This document shows, one piece after another, positions 17,266 through 25,487 of a DNA stretch of 52,726 nucleotides (position 1 is the first letter of the stretch; each line of letters opens with the position of its first letter). The stretch comes from Acidobacteriota bacterium (GTDB taxonomy: Bacteria > Acidobacteriota > Blastocatellia > Pyrinomonadales > Pyrinomonadaceae). A program made the translations under genes and the position numbers. The stretch covers positions 1 through 52,726 of the forward strand of contig QHXI01000055.1 of assembly GCA_003222895.1 (NCBI GenBank), in the 5' to 3' direction. Under the pieces are notes generated by a model. The model worked only from the letters and a program-made list of their open reading frames with translations. It had not been told where the DNA came from and did no database searches.

Positions 17266-17308
17266 AAACAACCCTCGTAACACTGTAGACTCTTGAAAGG
17301 AGTTGACT

Positions 17309-17875
17309 ATGCTCGTCAACTGGTTACGTGATGCCGACGAGGCGCTCGCGCAAGCGAAAGCCGAAAACAAACCTCTGCTGATCGATTTCTCCGCTGCCCC
17401 GGCCTGAGGCGCATGTGCTCAGCTGGAAGCTGAGTCTTACTCTGACCGGGAAATCGCGGATTTCATTCACCAGAATTTCGTCCCGCTCGAAGCCCACATC
17501 AAAGAACATCCGGCGTACTTCAAACGATTCGAAGCCGTTTGGACGCCTACGATTCTGGTGCTGGATTCATCGGGGACGGAACGCTATCGCATCGAAGGTT
17601 ACCTGCCGAAGAATTGGTTTCGCGCGCGTCTTGAGATGGGACTGGCCCGCGTCGCGTTGATGCACAAGAAATTTACTGAAGCTGAAGCGGCTTATGCTGC
17701 TGTGATCGCGCGGCGCGGCGATACGGGCGTTGGGCCCGAAGCGATCTATTGGCGCGGCGTGTGTCATTACAAGGCGACGAACGATCACACTGTGCTGGGC
17801 GAAGTCGCGAAAGAGCTGGCTGAGAAATTTCCGGGCGATGAGTGGACGTTGAAGAGCGTGCCGTGGGCTCATTGA
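17309..17875 (+). CDS. Thioredoxin-fold protein with in-frame TGA, probable selenoprotein (UxxC)
   Basis: One reading frame runs from an ATG with a strong AAAGGAG ribosome-binding site to a TGA at 17873, interrupted only by TGA at 17405-17407 (codon 33). The context is LLIDFSAAPA-TGA-GACAQLE, so TGA stands where the first Cys of a thioredoxin CxxC would be, giving UGAC. The frame then continues with a normal thioredoxin fold: FVPLEAHIKEHPAYFKRF, VWTPTILVLDSSG (cis-Pro) and ERYRIEGYLP, followed by a helical TPR-like C-terminal part (AEAAYAAVIARRGDT...GPEAIYWRGVCHYKAT). Total 188 residues. A stem-loop of SECIS type follows the TGA. Alternative: pseudogene by a Cys-to-stop mutation or a sequence error; the conserved downstream frame and the hairpin argue against it. 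Confidence 0.75.
17405..17435 (+). promoter_or_regulatory. Candidate bacterial SECIS element
   Basis: After the TGA at 17405-17407 come 10 bases and then a stem CTCAGC / GCTGAG (17418-17423 and 17429-17434, extendable by a G-T pair) closing a 5-base loop TGGAA with G at loop position 2. The loop starts 17 bases after the TGA. This fits the published model for bacterial SECIS: an apical loop about 16-37 bases downstream with a G in the first two loop positions. Confidence 0.6.
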
Positions 17876-17894
17876 TCTGTAAGTGAGTTAAAAA

Positions 17895-17980
17895 ATAGCC
17901 ACAGCTTCACACCGATCGACACAGATAGGAAAAGAACTGCGCGGATTCTTATCTGTGAAGATCTGTGTTCATCTGTGGCT
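17895..17980. repeat. CACAGAT-type intergenic inverted repeat
   Basis: Left arm AGCCACAGCTTCACACCGAT then GACACAGATAGG; right arm CTTATCTGTGAAGATCTGTG then TTCATCTGTGGCTGC. The arms are complementary and form an imperfect hairpin. A second copy of this family is at 25382-25477. Confidence 0.75.
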
Positions 17981-17985
17981 GCTTT

Positions 17986-19998
17986 CTAAATTCGATGGAA
18001 ACCCTTCAAGATATCCTGTGTCGCGAGACGCAGGATCACGGGGCGCCCATGCGGACAAGTCGTTGGTGAAGAAGTCAGCAGCAGTCGATCGATCAGCCAA
18101 CGCATTTTCTCAGGCGCGAGCGGCATGTTGACTTTGATTGCCGCGTGACACGCGAGGGACGCGGCAATTTCATCACGCAAAGTGGCCCGCGCCGCGCCTC
18201 GTTTTTCATTGTCGACCGTGTCCAAAACTTCCGACAAAACATTCCGCGCTTCGCTCGCCGGTAGATCCGCGGGAGTTGACTTAATCGCGACGGTTCGGCC
18301 TGACAATCGCATCAATTCAAAACCATAAGCTTCGAGTTCTTCAGCGACTGCGTCGAAGGCCGCGGCTTGCGCGGGCGTGAGATCGAAAGTTTCCGGAATC
18401 AACATCTGTTGAGATTCAGATTTTCGCGACGCTTCCAATGCGCGATACTTATCAAACAAAACGCGTTCGTGCGCCACGTGCTGATCGATTAGCAGCAGGC
18501 CTTCGTCATCGGTCGCGATGATGAAACTTTCGTCGAGCTGGCCCAGCGGACGAATGTTTGCCGACAACGATTCGACTGCAACTTCACGCACGAATTTGAG
18601 TGCTGAGTCGAGCGGTGGCAAATCGGGAAACGCCTTTACGTCGCTTTCGGTTCTCGATAACTCGATCGCGCTGAAGATTTCTTCTGACTGAATTTGCGAG
18701 GGCGCGGAGGCGACGGACACGGCTTCGGGCGAAACGGTTTGCGGTAGCGAATCGATTGATGGACGATCCGGCGCCATTGGCCCTTCGGCCCGGGCAGTCG
18801 CAAACGCAATCCGTTCCTGCTGCGGCGCCGGCCGCAATTCGAATCCTGTCGGCCGCGTTTCGATCGGGCTTTCAGGAGGTTGTACCAGTGCTACTTTAGG
18901 GTCTGCTGCCGCCGCATCTGCGCCCACCTCGTCGGCCACTGCACGCCTGTCGCGAATGTCAGCCGCGGGCGCATAACCCGCACTCGCCAATCCCGCGCGC
19001 ACCGCTTCGCGGACAGCATCGGCAACCGCGGCCGCGCGTCGAAATCGCACTTCAGTTTTCGCCGGGTGAACATTGACGTCGACTTCTTCGAGAGGCACAT
19101 CGATGAAGAGCAGCGCGATCGGATAGACGCCGTGCGGCAGGATCGAGCGATAGCCTTCCGACAACGCGCGACCAATCAAGCGATCGCGAACAAAGCGTCC
19201 ATTGACGAAAAGATATTGCGCATCGCGCGAAGTGCGACGCTCACGCGGAGCGGAAACAAAGCCCCGGACCTTTGCGATCTGCGGCAAAGAAAAACTCGTT
19301 TCCGTCGGCTCGCTGATCGCGTTGTTGACTTCCAATAGACTATCGAGAAACTGCGCCCCGAAAATTTGATAAGCGCGCTCGCGTAAGTCTTTCGCCGGCG
19401 CCACGCGAAGGGTTTCGCGTCCATTGTTCGTGAGCGTGAAAGCGATTTCGGGATGAGCCAACGCATAATGCGTAACGAGATTAGTCAGGTGATAACTCTC
19501 AGTAGCTTCGGATCGCAGGAACTTTCGTCGCGCCGGCGTGTTGAAGAAAAGATCGCGCACGGCGATGGTCGTGCCGCGCGGATGCGGGGCGTCTTTCACA
19601 TCGCGCATGCGACCGCCTTCGATGACGACGCGTGTTGCGGCTGAGGCATCGTCTGTGCGGGTGACGAGTTCGACTCGCGCGACTGAGGCAATTGAAGCCA
19701 GCGCCTCACCGCGAAAACCGAGCGTGCCAATCGCATTCAAGTCTTCCGCCTTACTTATCTTCGAAGTTGCGTGACGTTCAAAAGCCAAGACTCCGTCGTC
19801 ACGACTCATGCCTTCGCCGTCATCCGTGATCTTCAGTAGACGCCGCCCACCCGACTCAACATCGATGACGATTCGCGTAGCGCCGGCATCGACTGCGTTT
19901 TCCACCAGCTCCTTCGCGACAGACGCTGGGCGCTCAACTACTTCGCCGGCGGCAATCAAGTTTGAAATGTGATCGGGGAGAACTCTTATCTTGGACAT
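17986..19998 (-). CDS. mutL: DNA mismatch repair protein MutL
   Basis: 670 residues. The N-terminal GHKL ATPase shows ENAVDAGATRIVIDVE, DDGEGM and GFRGEALASIASVARVE; an acidic/proline linker (residues about 345-460) separates it from the C-terminal dimerisation domain. The C-terminal domain has DQHVAHERVLFDKY, ACHAAIK and CPHGRPV, the metal-binding set of endonuclease-type MutL, with small departures (Val for Ala and Asp for Glu in the DQHA(x)2E(x)4E motif). Strand incision by MutL itself would fit an organism without MutH. The stop lies beside a CACAGAT repeat. Confidence 0.95.
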   Translation of the reverse strand: MSKIRVLPDHISNLIAAGEVVERPASVAKELVENAVDAGATRIVIDVESGGRRLLKITDDGEGMSRDDGVLAFERHATSKISKAEDLNAIGTLGFRGEALASIASVARVELVTRTDDASAATRVVIEGGRMRDVKDAPHPRGTTIAVRDLFFNTPARRKFLRSEATESYHLTNLVTHYALAHPEIAFTLTNNGRETLRVAPAKDLRERAYQIFGAQFLDSLLEVNNAISEPTETSFSLPQIAKVRGFVSAPRERRTSRDAQYLFVNGRFVRDRLIGRALSEGYRSILPHGVYPIALLFIDVPLEEVDVNVHPAKTEVRFRRAAAVADAVREAVRAGLASAGYAPAADIRDRRAVADEVGADAAAADPKVALVQPPESPIETRPTGFELRPAPQQERIAFATARAEGPMAPDRPSIDSLPQTVSPEAVSVASAPSQIQSEEIFSAIELSRTESDVKAFPDLPPLDSALKFVREVAVESLSANIRPLGQLDESFIIATDDEGLLLIDQHVAHERVLFDKYRALEASRKSESQQMLIPETFDLTPAQAAAFDAVAEELEAYGFELMRLSGRTVAIKSTPADLPASEARNVLSEVLDTVDNEKRGAARATLRDEIAASLACHAAIKVNMPLAPEKMRWLIDRLLLTSSPTTCPHGRPVILRLATQDILKGFHRI

Positions 19999-20038
19999 AA
20001 CGGCAGATGTCAGATGCTAGATGTTAGAACCCAACCTT

Positions 20039-21751
20039 CTAAAGAAAGACAATGTGATGTTCCCTCGACTCAAGCTCAATCGCGTCGAATATCCAATCGA
20101 CAAAATACAATCCATGACGCGCGATGAAGGACGTGATGTTGAGGTGGCGCTCCTGCAAAGCCTTCTGAGGATAGAGAAGATCGAAGGCGTGCTCGATCTG
20201 TCGCCGCACGGCTTCGTCACGCGCAATTTGCGATCGGTTGAACCGGGTTCGCAATCCGTCGATTTGATAATTTATTTTTCGCCGGCCTTTTTCCAGCGCG
20301 TCCGCCAGGGTCGGGTCCGCGCGCCGCAGTTGATCCTGCAAAGCGTCGAGCTCTCGATCAAAAGTCTGGGTGGTATGTTCGAATGTCGCCGCAGTTTCCT
20401 TGCTCAAATACTTTTCGACGACCCGCGCGATGACGTGATCCACACCTGCAAAGAAGTCCTGCAGGCGAACGCCGTAACGCTCAAGCGAACGCCAGGTGTG
20501 CTTCTCGACAAAAGTCAGACTCGCGCGTGGGAGAATTGGCGTCGCTGGGCGATCGAGAAGGCGATAGACCTCGGACGTTTGCGCGAAATAAGCAATTTCC
20601 GCCGAGCCGCCGTAATAGGCAATCGTCGGCAGCAGGTAATCCTGGACCACGGCGCGCAAAGTTACGTTCGGACTAAAGCGATCGGGCTCGCGCAAAGCCC
20701 AGTCGGCAAGTTCATCAGCTGAATAGCCTCCGCCGTTATTCTTCGTTTGATATTTTCCATCCACGGTTCGGGTGAGCGCATGACGCGCGTCGCTCTCATC
20801 GTGCAGGAACAACGGAAAAGAATTTTCAGATGGCGTGACCTGCGCGTGATATCCGGCGTCCACCAGTTCGCGACTGCGATTCATTATGGCTTGAGCGATT
20901 TCCGGCGCGCGGCGCGCAGCCTCGGCGTAGAGCGGCGCTGCCAATCGCTTCAATTCCGAATCAAGCGGGTCGAGCAGAATCAATCCACGCTCGCGGGTCA
21001 ACCTCGTCATCATCGACGCGAAGGCATCGCCAAACTTTTCTTTCGGCCCGTAAGTTTCGCGCAAGAGCTTCGCCACATCTTCGCTGAACTCGTTCTGCGG
21101 CAGCGCTTGAAGCAGTTGGTTGACGGTGTCTGTGATCGATCGATCGAGAACGGCGCGGCCCACCGGCAAACCTTCCGCGTGAATACTATTTGAAGTCGTG
21201 ACACCTGTCAGAGCGCAATCGCGATTGATGATTTCGGCCGTCGCGACTTCGGCAAAGTCATGATCCTCGGTTGCGATCCAAAAGACTGGAACAGTTTTGA
21301 TTCCTCTTTGGGCGAGACACTCCGCCAGTTTGATCGCCGACAATGCTTTGTAGATTGTGTAAAGCGGTCCGCCGAACAAACCGGCCTGCTGACCTGAAAC
21401 AACTGCGATGCAGTCCGGTTCGCACAGCGTCTGAATGTTTTTGAGCGTGGCTTCGCTCGCTCTCCAACCTCGATTCATTCGCGTCAGCGCATCGCAGAGT
21501 GCGCTGCGATCGATTTTGTAATTCGCGAGCACGCGTTCGCGGCGCTCAGTCAGATCGAAGTGATGCTTGACAGCTTCCGGATAGAAACGCCGCAGCGCGG
21601 ACGGGTCGCGCAGATAATCAAGAAACAGACGCGACTGCTGTGGAATTTGATCGAACGAAAGTTTTTCAACGCGCAGCCCTGCTTGTTCAGGCGTAGCGTG
21701 GCAGGCAGTTTCGACGGTGCTCAATTTTCGGGTTTGCTCCTGTCGGAGCAT
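20039..21751 (-). CDS. bshC: Bacillithiol biosynthesis cysteine-adding enzyme BshC
   Basis: About 570 residues, family YllA/BshC, the proposed last step of bacillithiol synthesis (adding Cys to glucosaminyl-malate). Recognisable blocks: LSFDQIPQQSRLFLDYL near the N-terminus, VSGQQAGLFGGPLYTIYKA (nucleotide-binding-like), VFWIATEDHDFAEV, and ILPRASLTFVE; the C-terminus contains a coiled coil and INYQIDGLRTRFNRSQ. The start at 21751 is preferred; an in-frame ATG at 21835 would read through repeat sequence. Acidobacteriota are known to include bacillithiol gene carriers. bshA and bshB are not in the window. Confidence 0.9.
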   Translation of the reverse strand: MLRQEQTRKLSTVETACHATPEQAGLRVEKLSFDQIPQQSRLFLDYLRDPSALRRFYPEAVKHHFDLTERRERVLANYKIDRSALCDALTRMNRGWRASEATLKNIQTLCEPDCIAVVSGQQAGLFGGPLYTIYKALSAIKLAECLAQRGIKTVPVFWIATEDHDFAEVATAEIINRDCALTGVTTSNSIHAEGLPVGRAVLDRSITDTVNQLLQALPQNEFSEDVAKLLRETYGPKEKFGDAFASMMTRLTRERGLILLDPLDSELKRLAAPLYAEAARRAPEIAQAIMNRSRELVDAGYHAQVTPSENSFPLFLHDESDARHALTRTVDGKYQTKNNGGGYSADELADWALREPDRFSPNVTLRAVVQDYLLPTIAYYGGSAEIAYFAQTSEVYRLLDRPATPILPRASLTFVEKHTWRSLERYGVRLQDFFAGVDHVIARVVEKYLSKETAATFEHTTQTFDRELDALQDQLRRADPTLADALEKGRRKINYQIDGLRTRFNRSQIARDEAVRRQIEHAFDLLYPQKALQERHLNITSFIARHGLYFVDWIFDAIELESREHHIVFL

Positions 21752-21796
21752 TTTACGCGGTGAGTCGCTGAAAACAAATCTACCTTTAAAAGTTCG

Positions 21797-21960
21797 CGGC
21801 TTCGCTGCCGCCCAGTGCGGTGAGGCTTGCCTCACCGGCGGATGGCTGTTGAGTGATTCCGGGAGGCTCCGCCTCCGCCCATTCGAGCGTAGCCTCGACT
21901 ATTAATCAACCGTCGCACGGAAAGGCAGAGCCTTTCCGCACTGTGCGGCGGCAAAGCCGC
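21797..21960. repeat. Cluster of REP-like hairpins
   Basis: Several different small palindromes in tandem: GGTGAGGCTTGCCTCACC (21819-21836), GGGAGGCTCCGCCTCCGCCC, TCGAGCGTAGCCTCGA, CGGAAAGGCagaGCCTTTCCG (21918-21938) and GCGGCGGCAAAGCCGC. They fill the gap between divergent-to-tandem bshC and the aldolase gene. Similar GC-rich hairpins flank the RAYT gene at 33.7-34.4 kb, whose product may mobilise such units. Confidence 0.7.
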
Positions 21961-21962
21961 TA

Positions 21963-22862
21963 CTAATTACTCGAATAATGAGTCGCCGAGCGCAACAGTT
22001 CCTTGATCTCAGTGCATGCCTCTTCGCTCGGTCGTCGCAAAGGCGCGCGCACCGCGCCTCCCGCATAGCCGGCCATCTCCAGCGCAGCCTTCAATCCACC
22101 GATGCCGTAAGACTTGGTTACTGCCCGCGCTAACGGCGTCAGTTTTTCCTGCAATGTGGCCGCTCGATCGAAATCGCTCGTCTGAACGGCGCGATAAATT
22201 TCCAAACAAAGCTCAGGCACGACGCAGCCAACCGCCAGAATTCCGCCTCGCGCTCCGGCTTGCAGCGCTTCGTGGAAGACAGTTCCGTTGCCAATCATCA
22301 TCGCAAAGTGTTTGCCGACCATCGCCACCGTTTCAACAAACTTCGCTACGTCATTTGAACTGTCTTTCATGCCGATGATGTTCTGGTGCTCGCTCAGACG
22401 CGCGGCGGTTTCGGGATCAATCTTGATGCCCGTCAGATCCGGCATGCTGTAAAGAATGATCGGAATGCGCGCGCCGTCGGCGAGTGCGGTGTAATGCTCA
22501 AGCAAAGCTTGTTGCGTGATCGCAGAACGATAGTAATGCGGCGTAATCACGAGCACGGCTTCGGTGCCCGCCTGCGCCGCGCGTTCAATTTCTAAAATCG
22601 TTGCGCGCGTGCTCTGCTGTCCCGCGCCAACTATGAACGTCATGGTCTCCGGCACTGCTTGCCGCGCCGCTTCGATCACTTGATTGTATTCGCGCTCATC
22701 GAGATTGACGCGCTCGCCGGTCGATCCAAGCAGGACGTATCCGGTCACGCCGGCTCGATTCCAGTTGTTGAGGTTAGACCTGAGTCCGTAAAAATCGACG
22801 TCTTCGTTCGCAGTGAACGGAGTCGTGGTTGGCAGCAGCAGCCCGCTTAAGTTTATCGGCAT
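21963..22862 (-). CDS. DapA-family class I aldolase (HOGA/DHDPS-like)
   Basis: 299 residues, TIM-barrel aldolase or lyase. The Schiff-base lysine is in GMKDSS, the GSTGE loop is present (VLLGSTGERVNL), and the catalytic Tyr is in LYSMPDLTG. The YSMP rather than YNVP and the C-terminal SYGIGGLKAALEMAGYAGG followed by VRAPL resemble 4-hydroxy-2-oxoglutarate aldolase (HOGA) more than dihydrodipicolinate synthase. Substrate remains open; lysine synthesis is the alternative. It stands alone, transcribed towards the REP cluster and divergent from panB. Confidence 0.82.
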   Translation of the reverse strand: MPINLSGLLLPTTTPFTANEDVDFYGLRSNLNNWNRAGVTGYVLLGSTGERVNLDEREYNQVIEAARQAVPETMTFIVGAGQQSTRATILEIERAAQAGTEAVLVITPHYYRSAITQQALLEHYTALADGARIPIILYSMPDLTGIKIDPETAARLSEHQNIIGMKDSSNDVAKFVETVAMVGKHFAMMIGNGTVFHEALQAGARGGILAVGCVVPELCLEIYRAVQTSDFDRAATLQEKLTPLARAVTKSYGIGGLKAALEMAGYAGGAVRAPLRRPSEEACTEIKELLRSATHYSSN

Positions 22863-22913
22863 AGTCGATGACGGATTATAACGATGCGGTTTGTTGGCAT
22901 CAAAGACTTGCGG

Positions 22914-22942
22914 TTGCGGGGTTGATATCGCTCACCTATAAT
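22914..22942 (+). promoter_or_regulatory. Sigma70-type promoter for panB-panC
   Basis: TTGCGG, 17-base spacer, TATAAT, ending 37 bases before the panB ATG. Confidence 0.55.
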
Positions 22943-22979
22943 TCAGACGTTCCAGCCACAACTTTGCGAGAGCAAACAC

Positions 22980-23858
22980 ATGCCATATCTCAAACCTGAA
23001 CGTCCGGAAAAGGTTAGCGCGCCGTCGCTGCGCGCCAGCAAAGAACGCGGCGAGCGTTTGGTTTGCCTAACCGCGTACGACTATCCAACTGCGCGCATCG
23101 TTGATGAAGCCGGCATCGACATCATTCTGGTTGGCGATAGCCTGGGCAATGTCGTGCTGGGTTATGGCAACACGGTGCCGGTGACACTCGATGAAATCCT
23201 GATTCACGTGAAGGCGGTCAGGCGCGGGGTCGAACGAGCTTTGCTGGTGGCCGACATGCCCTACGGGACTTTTCACACCGGCGCCGACGACACCGTGCGC
23301 GCCGCGCTCCGCTTGGTGAAAGAAGGCGAAGCCGAAGCGGTGAAGTTAGAAGGCGGGCAGAAGCGGGTAAAGCTTGTGCGTCGTCTGGTCAACGAAGAAA
23401 TCTCCGTGATGGGCCACATCGGTTTGACGCCGCAGTCGATCAATCAGCTGGGCGCGTATCGCGTGCAAGGGAAGACCGCGGATGCGGCGCGCCGTCTGCT
23501 CGACGATGCTTATGCGCTGGAAGATGCCGGCGTGTTTTCGATCGTGCTTGAGTTGGTGCCGCGAGAGATCGCGCAGATGATCACTGAGCGCATTAAGGTT
23601 CCGACGATCGGGATCGGCGCAGGAGTTCATTGCGATATCCAGGTCCTGGTCTTCCACGATCTGCTGGGCATGGCATTCGGAAAGTTGCCGCGCTTCGTGC
23701 GCGAGTACGCGAACCTGCGCGACACGATTACAGATGCTGTAACGCGTTGGGCCGAAGACGTTCGCGGCGGAACTTATCCTTCAGACGCGGAATCGTATGG
23801 CTTGCCGGCGGAAGCGGCGGCGGAAATGAAGATCGAGACGAAGAAGGTGAAGGCATAG
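22980..23858 (+). CDS. panB: 3-methyl-2-oxobutanoate hydroxymethyltransferase
   Basis: 292 residues; makes ketopantoate from 2-oxoisovalerate and methylene-tetrahydrofolate in pantothenate synthesis. Family blocks are clear: RLVCLTAYDYPTARIVDEAG, VGDSLGNVVLGYGNT, VADMPYGTF, VKLEGGQ, MGHIGLTPQSINQLG and IGIGAGVHCDIQVLVFHDLLG. Length is slightly above the E. coli enzyme. Followed after 116 bases (a hairpin repeat) by panC in the same direction. Confidence 0.96.
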   Translation: MPYLKPERPEKVSAPSLRASKERGERLVCLTAYDYPTARIVDEAGIDIILVGDSLGNVVLGYGNTVPVTLDEILIHVKAVRRGVERALLVADMPYGTFHTGADDTVRAALRLVKEGEAEAVKLEGGQKRVKLVRRLVNEEISVMGHIGLTPQSINQLGAYRVQGKTADAARRLLDDAYALEDAGVFSIVLELVPREIAQMITERIKVPTIGIGAGVHCDIQVLVFHDLLGMAFGKLPRFVREYANLRDTITDAVTRWAEDVRGGTYPSDAESYGLPAEAAAEMKIETKKVKA

Positions 23859-23964
23859 CCACGAAAATGCACAAAGGGCGCAAGAGCCGAAGACTATCGG
23901 CTGGTTTGTGAGAGAGTGGTTTTTCAGTTTCCTCTTTGTGCAATTTTGCGCCTTTTCGTGGCTG
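23857..23964. repeat. AGCCACGAAAATGCACAAAG inverted-repeat element between panB and panC
   Basis: Left arm AGCCACGAAAATGCACAAAG followed by GGCGCAA; right arm CTTTGTGCAATTTTGCGCC followed by TTTTCGTGGCT. The outer arms pair closely, leaving a variable middle. The panB stop codon TAG is the first base triplet of the left arm. Confidence 0.7.
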
Positions 23965-23974
23965 ATCCTTTCGC

Positions 23975-24853
23975 ATGGAAATCATCAACAGACGCAAGCG
24001 CATGATGTCGGTCGCGCGCCGGTTGCGCCGCGAAGAGAACCGAACCATCGGATTTGTGCCGACGATGGGCGCGCTGCACGAAGGCCACCTCAGCCTGATT
24101 CATGAAGCTCGCGCCTTGTGCGACGTGGTGGTGGTTTCAGTATTCGTCAATCCAGCGCAATTTGGTCCATCGGAAGATTTCAATGCTTATCCACGCGACC
24201 TGACACGCGACTCGGCTTTGCTCGCCGAATACAACGTCGATTACGTTTTCGCTCCCACAGTCGACGAGATTTATCCGCCGGGCTTTTCAACTTACGTCAC
24301 CGTCGAAGGATTGACTGACAAGTTGGAAGGATCGTCGCGGCCCGGTCATTTTCGCGGCGTCGCGACCGTTGTAGCGATCCTTTTGAATATTGTGCGCCCG
24401 AACTTTGCATTCTTTGGACAGAAGGATGCGCAGCAGTCGATCGTGATCAAACGCATGGTCGCGGATCTCGGTTTTGACACCGAGGTAGTGGCGCTGCCGA
24501 TCGTACGCGAAAAATCCGGATTGGCGCTGTCATCGCGGAACGCGTATCTTGATGAGCGCGAGCGACAGGCGGCAACTGTTTTGAATCGAGCGCTAATGAA
24601 AGCGCGTGCGGCCTACAACGAAGGCGAGCACAACGCGTTGCGTCTGTTGGAAATTGTTCGTTCCGCAATTGCGAAAGAGCCGCTGGCCCGCATCGATTAC
24701 GTAAGTATCAACGATGCGGAAACGCTCGGCGAAATCGACAGGGTTGATGATCGCGCAGCGCTACTTTCGTTGGCAGTGTTCATCGGCAAAACACGCCTGA
24801 TCGACAACGCCGTGTTGGGAAGAGCTGAGAAGCAGGTTGGCGCCAACGCATAG
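23975..24853 (+). CDS. panC: Pantothenate synthetase
   Basis: 292 residues; condenses pantoate with beta-alanine using ATP. HxGH is seen in GFVPTMGALHEGHLSLIHEA; other blocks are VVSVFVNPAQFGPSEDF, YPRDLTRD, FFGQKDAQQSIVIKRMV, LPIVREKSGLALSSRN. Together with panB it gives two adjacent pantothenate steps; panD is not seen. The stop is 4 bases ahead of the next ATG, so panC is probably cotranscribed with the molybdenum hydroxylase small subunit gene. Confidence 0.96.
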   Translation: MEIINRRKRMMSVARRLRREENRTIGFVPTMGALHEGHLSLIHEARALCDVVVVSVFVNPAQFGPSEDFNAYPRDLTRDSALLAEYNVDYVFAPTVDEIYPPGFSTYVTVEGLTDKLEGSSRPGHFRGVATVVAILLNIVRPNFAFFGQKDAQQSIVIKRMVADLGFDTEVVALPIVREKSGLALSSRNAYLDERERQAATVLNRALMKARAAYNEGEHNALRLLEIVRSAIAKEPLARIDYVSINDAETLGEIDRVDDRAALLSLAVFIGKTRLIDNAVLGRAEKQVGANA

Positions 24854-24857
24854 TTAC

Positions 24858-25376
24858 ATGAATCAAAAGGCTCATATCGGTTTTGTCTTGAACGGAGAGG
24901 CCGCAGAGGTCGCGTTCGCTCCGCATAAGACTCTGCTCGAAGTTCTGCGCGAGGACTTGGCACTCACCGGAACCAAACATGGCTGCGAACTTGGCGAGTG
25001 CGGAACGTGCACGGTGCTAGTCGATGGCCGCTCGATTCTTTCATGTTTGAGGTTGGGGCTGGATGTTGAAGGGCGCGAAGTCACGACAGTTGAGGGAATG
25101 GCTGAGGATGGAAAGCTGCATCCGTTGCAGGACACTTTTTCCGATCTTGGCGCGGCGCAATGTGGTTATTGCTCGCCGGGATTCTTGCTTGCGGCGAAAG
25201 AGTTGATCGAGAAGTCGCCAAAGCCTTCGCGCGACGAAATCAAAGAAGCTCTCTCAGGAAATCTGTGTCGCTGCACCGGCTACATAAAAATTTACGAGGC
25301 AGTTGAGTTGGCGGCGGCGCGCCTGCGTGGCGAGACGATGGAATTGCCGCGCGAGAGTTTGTACGGATTCGAATAA
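24858..25376 (+). CDS. [2Fe-2S] small subunit of a xanthine-dehydrogenase-family molybdenum hydroxylase
   Basis: 172 residues from MNQKAHIGFVLNGE. Two iron-sulfur motifs are present: the plant-ferredoxin type CELGECGTCTVLVDG with a later C (LSCLRLG), and the C-terminal helical cluster CGYCSPGFLLAAKEL ... GNLCRCTGY. This is the electron-transfer subunit of the family (CoxS/HcrC/CutS type). Together with the large subunit that follows and the FAD subunit at 41.9 kb it would build a three-subunit enzyme. Confidence 0.9.
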   Translation: MNQKAHIGFVLNGEAAEVAFAPHKTLLEVLREDLALTGTKHGCELGECGTCTVLVDGRSILSCLRLGLDVEGREVTTVEGMAEDGKLHPLQDTFSDLGAAQCGYCSPGFLLAAKELIEKSPKPSRDEIKEALSGNLCRCTGYIKIYEAVELAAARLRGETMELPRESLYGFE

Positions 25377-25381
25377 AAGCA

Positions 25382-25477
25382 GCCACAGATGAACACAGAT
25401 GACACAGATAGAAATCATCCGGTAGCGCGTCAGTTATTTATTTTCTGATCTGCGTAATCCGTGTTTATCTGTGGCTG
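25382..25477. repeat. CACAGAT-type intergenic inverted repeat
   Basis: Left arm CCACAGATGAACACAGATGA and on to CACAGATAG; right arm CCGTGTTTATCTGTGGCTG. Same family as 17895-17980. It lies between the small and large subunit genes, so a transcript would have a hairpin in the middle of the operon. Confidence 0.75.
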
Positions 25478-25487
25478 ATTTCTAACG

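Noticed and set aside
17405-17407. Reading the TGA as an ordinary stop, making two short genes or a pseudogene
   Set aside because: The 32-codon upstream part is clearly the start of a thioredoxin fold and continues in the same frame, and a SECIS-like hairpin follows; the pseudogene reading is kept only as an alternative.
19453-19774. Long overlapping open frames on the opposite strand of mutL, leuS, smc and others
   Set aside because: They are shadows of the GC-rich real genes: basic, low in recognisable motifs, and without sensible starts.
21752-21835. Longer N-terminus for BshC from the ATG at 21835
   Set aside because: The added residues come from repeat sequence and are not typical of the family.
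25382-25477. Riboswitch or leader between the Mo-hydroxylase small and large subunit genes
   Set aside because: The sequence is a CACAGAT-type dispersed repeat also found at 17895-17980, so not specific to this operon.
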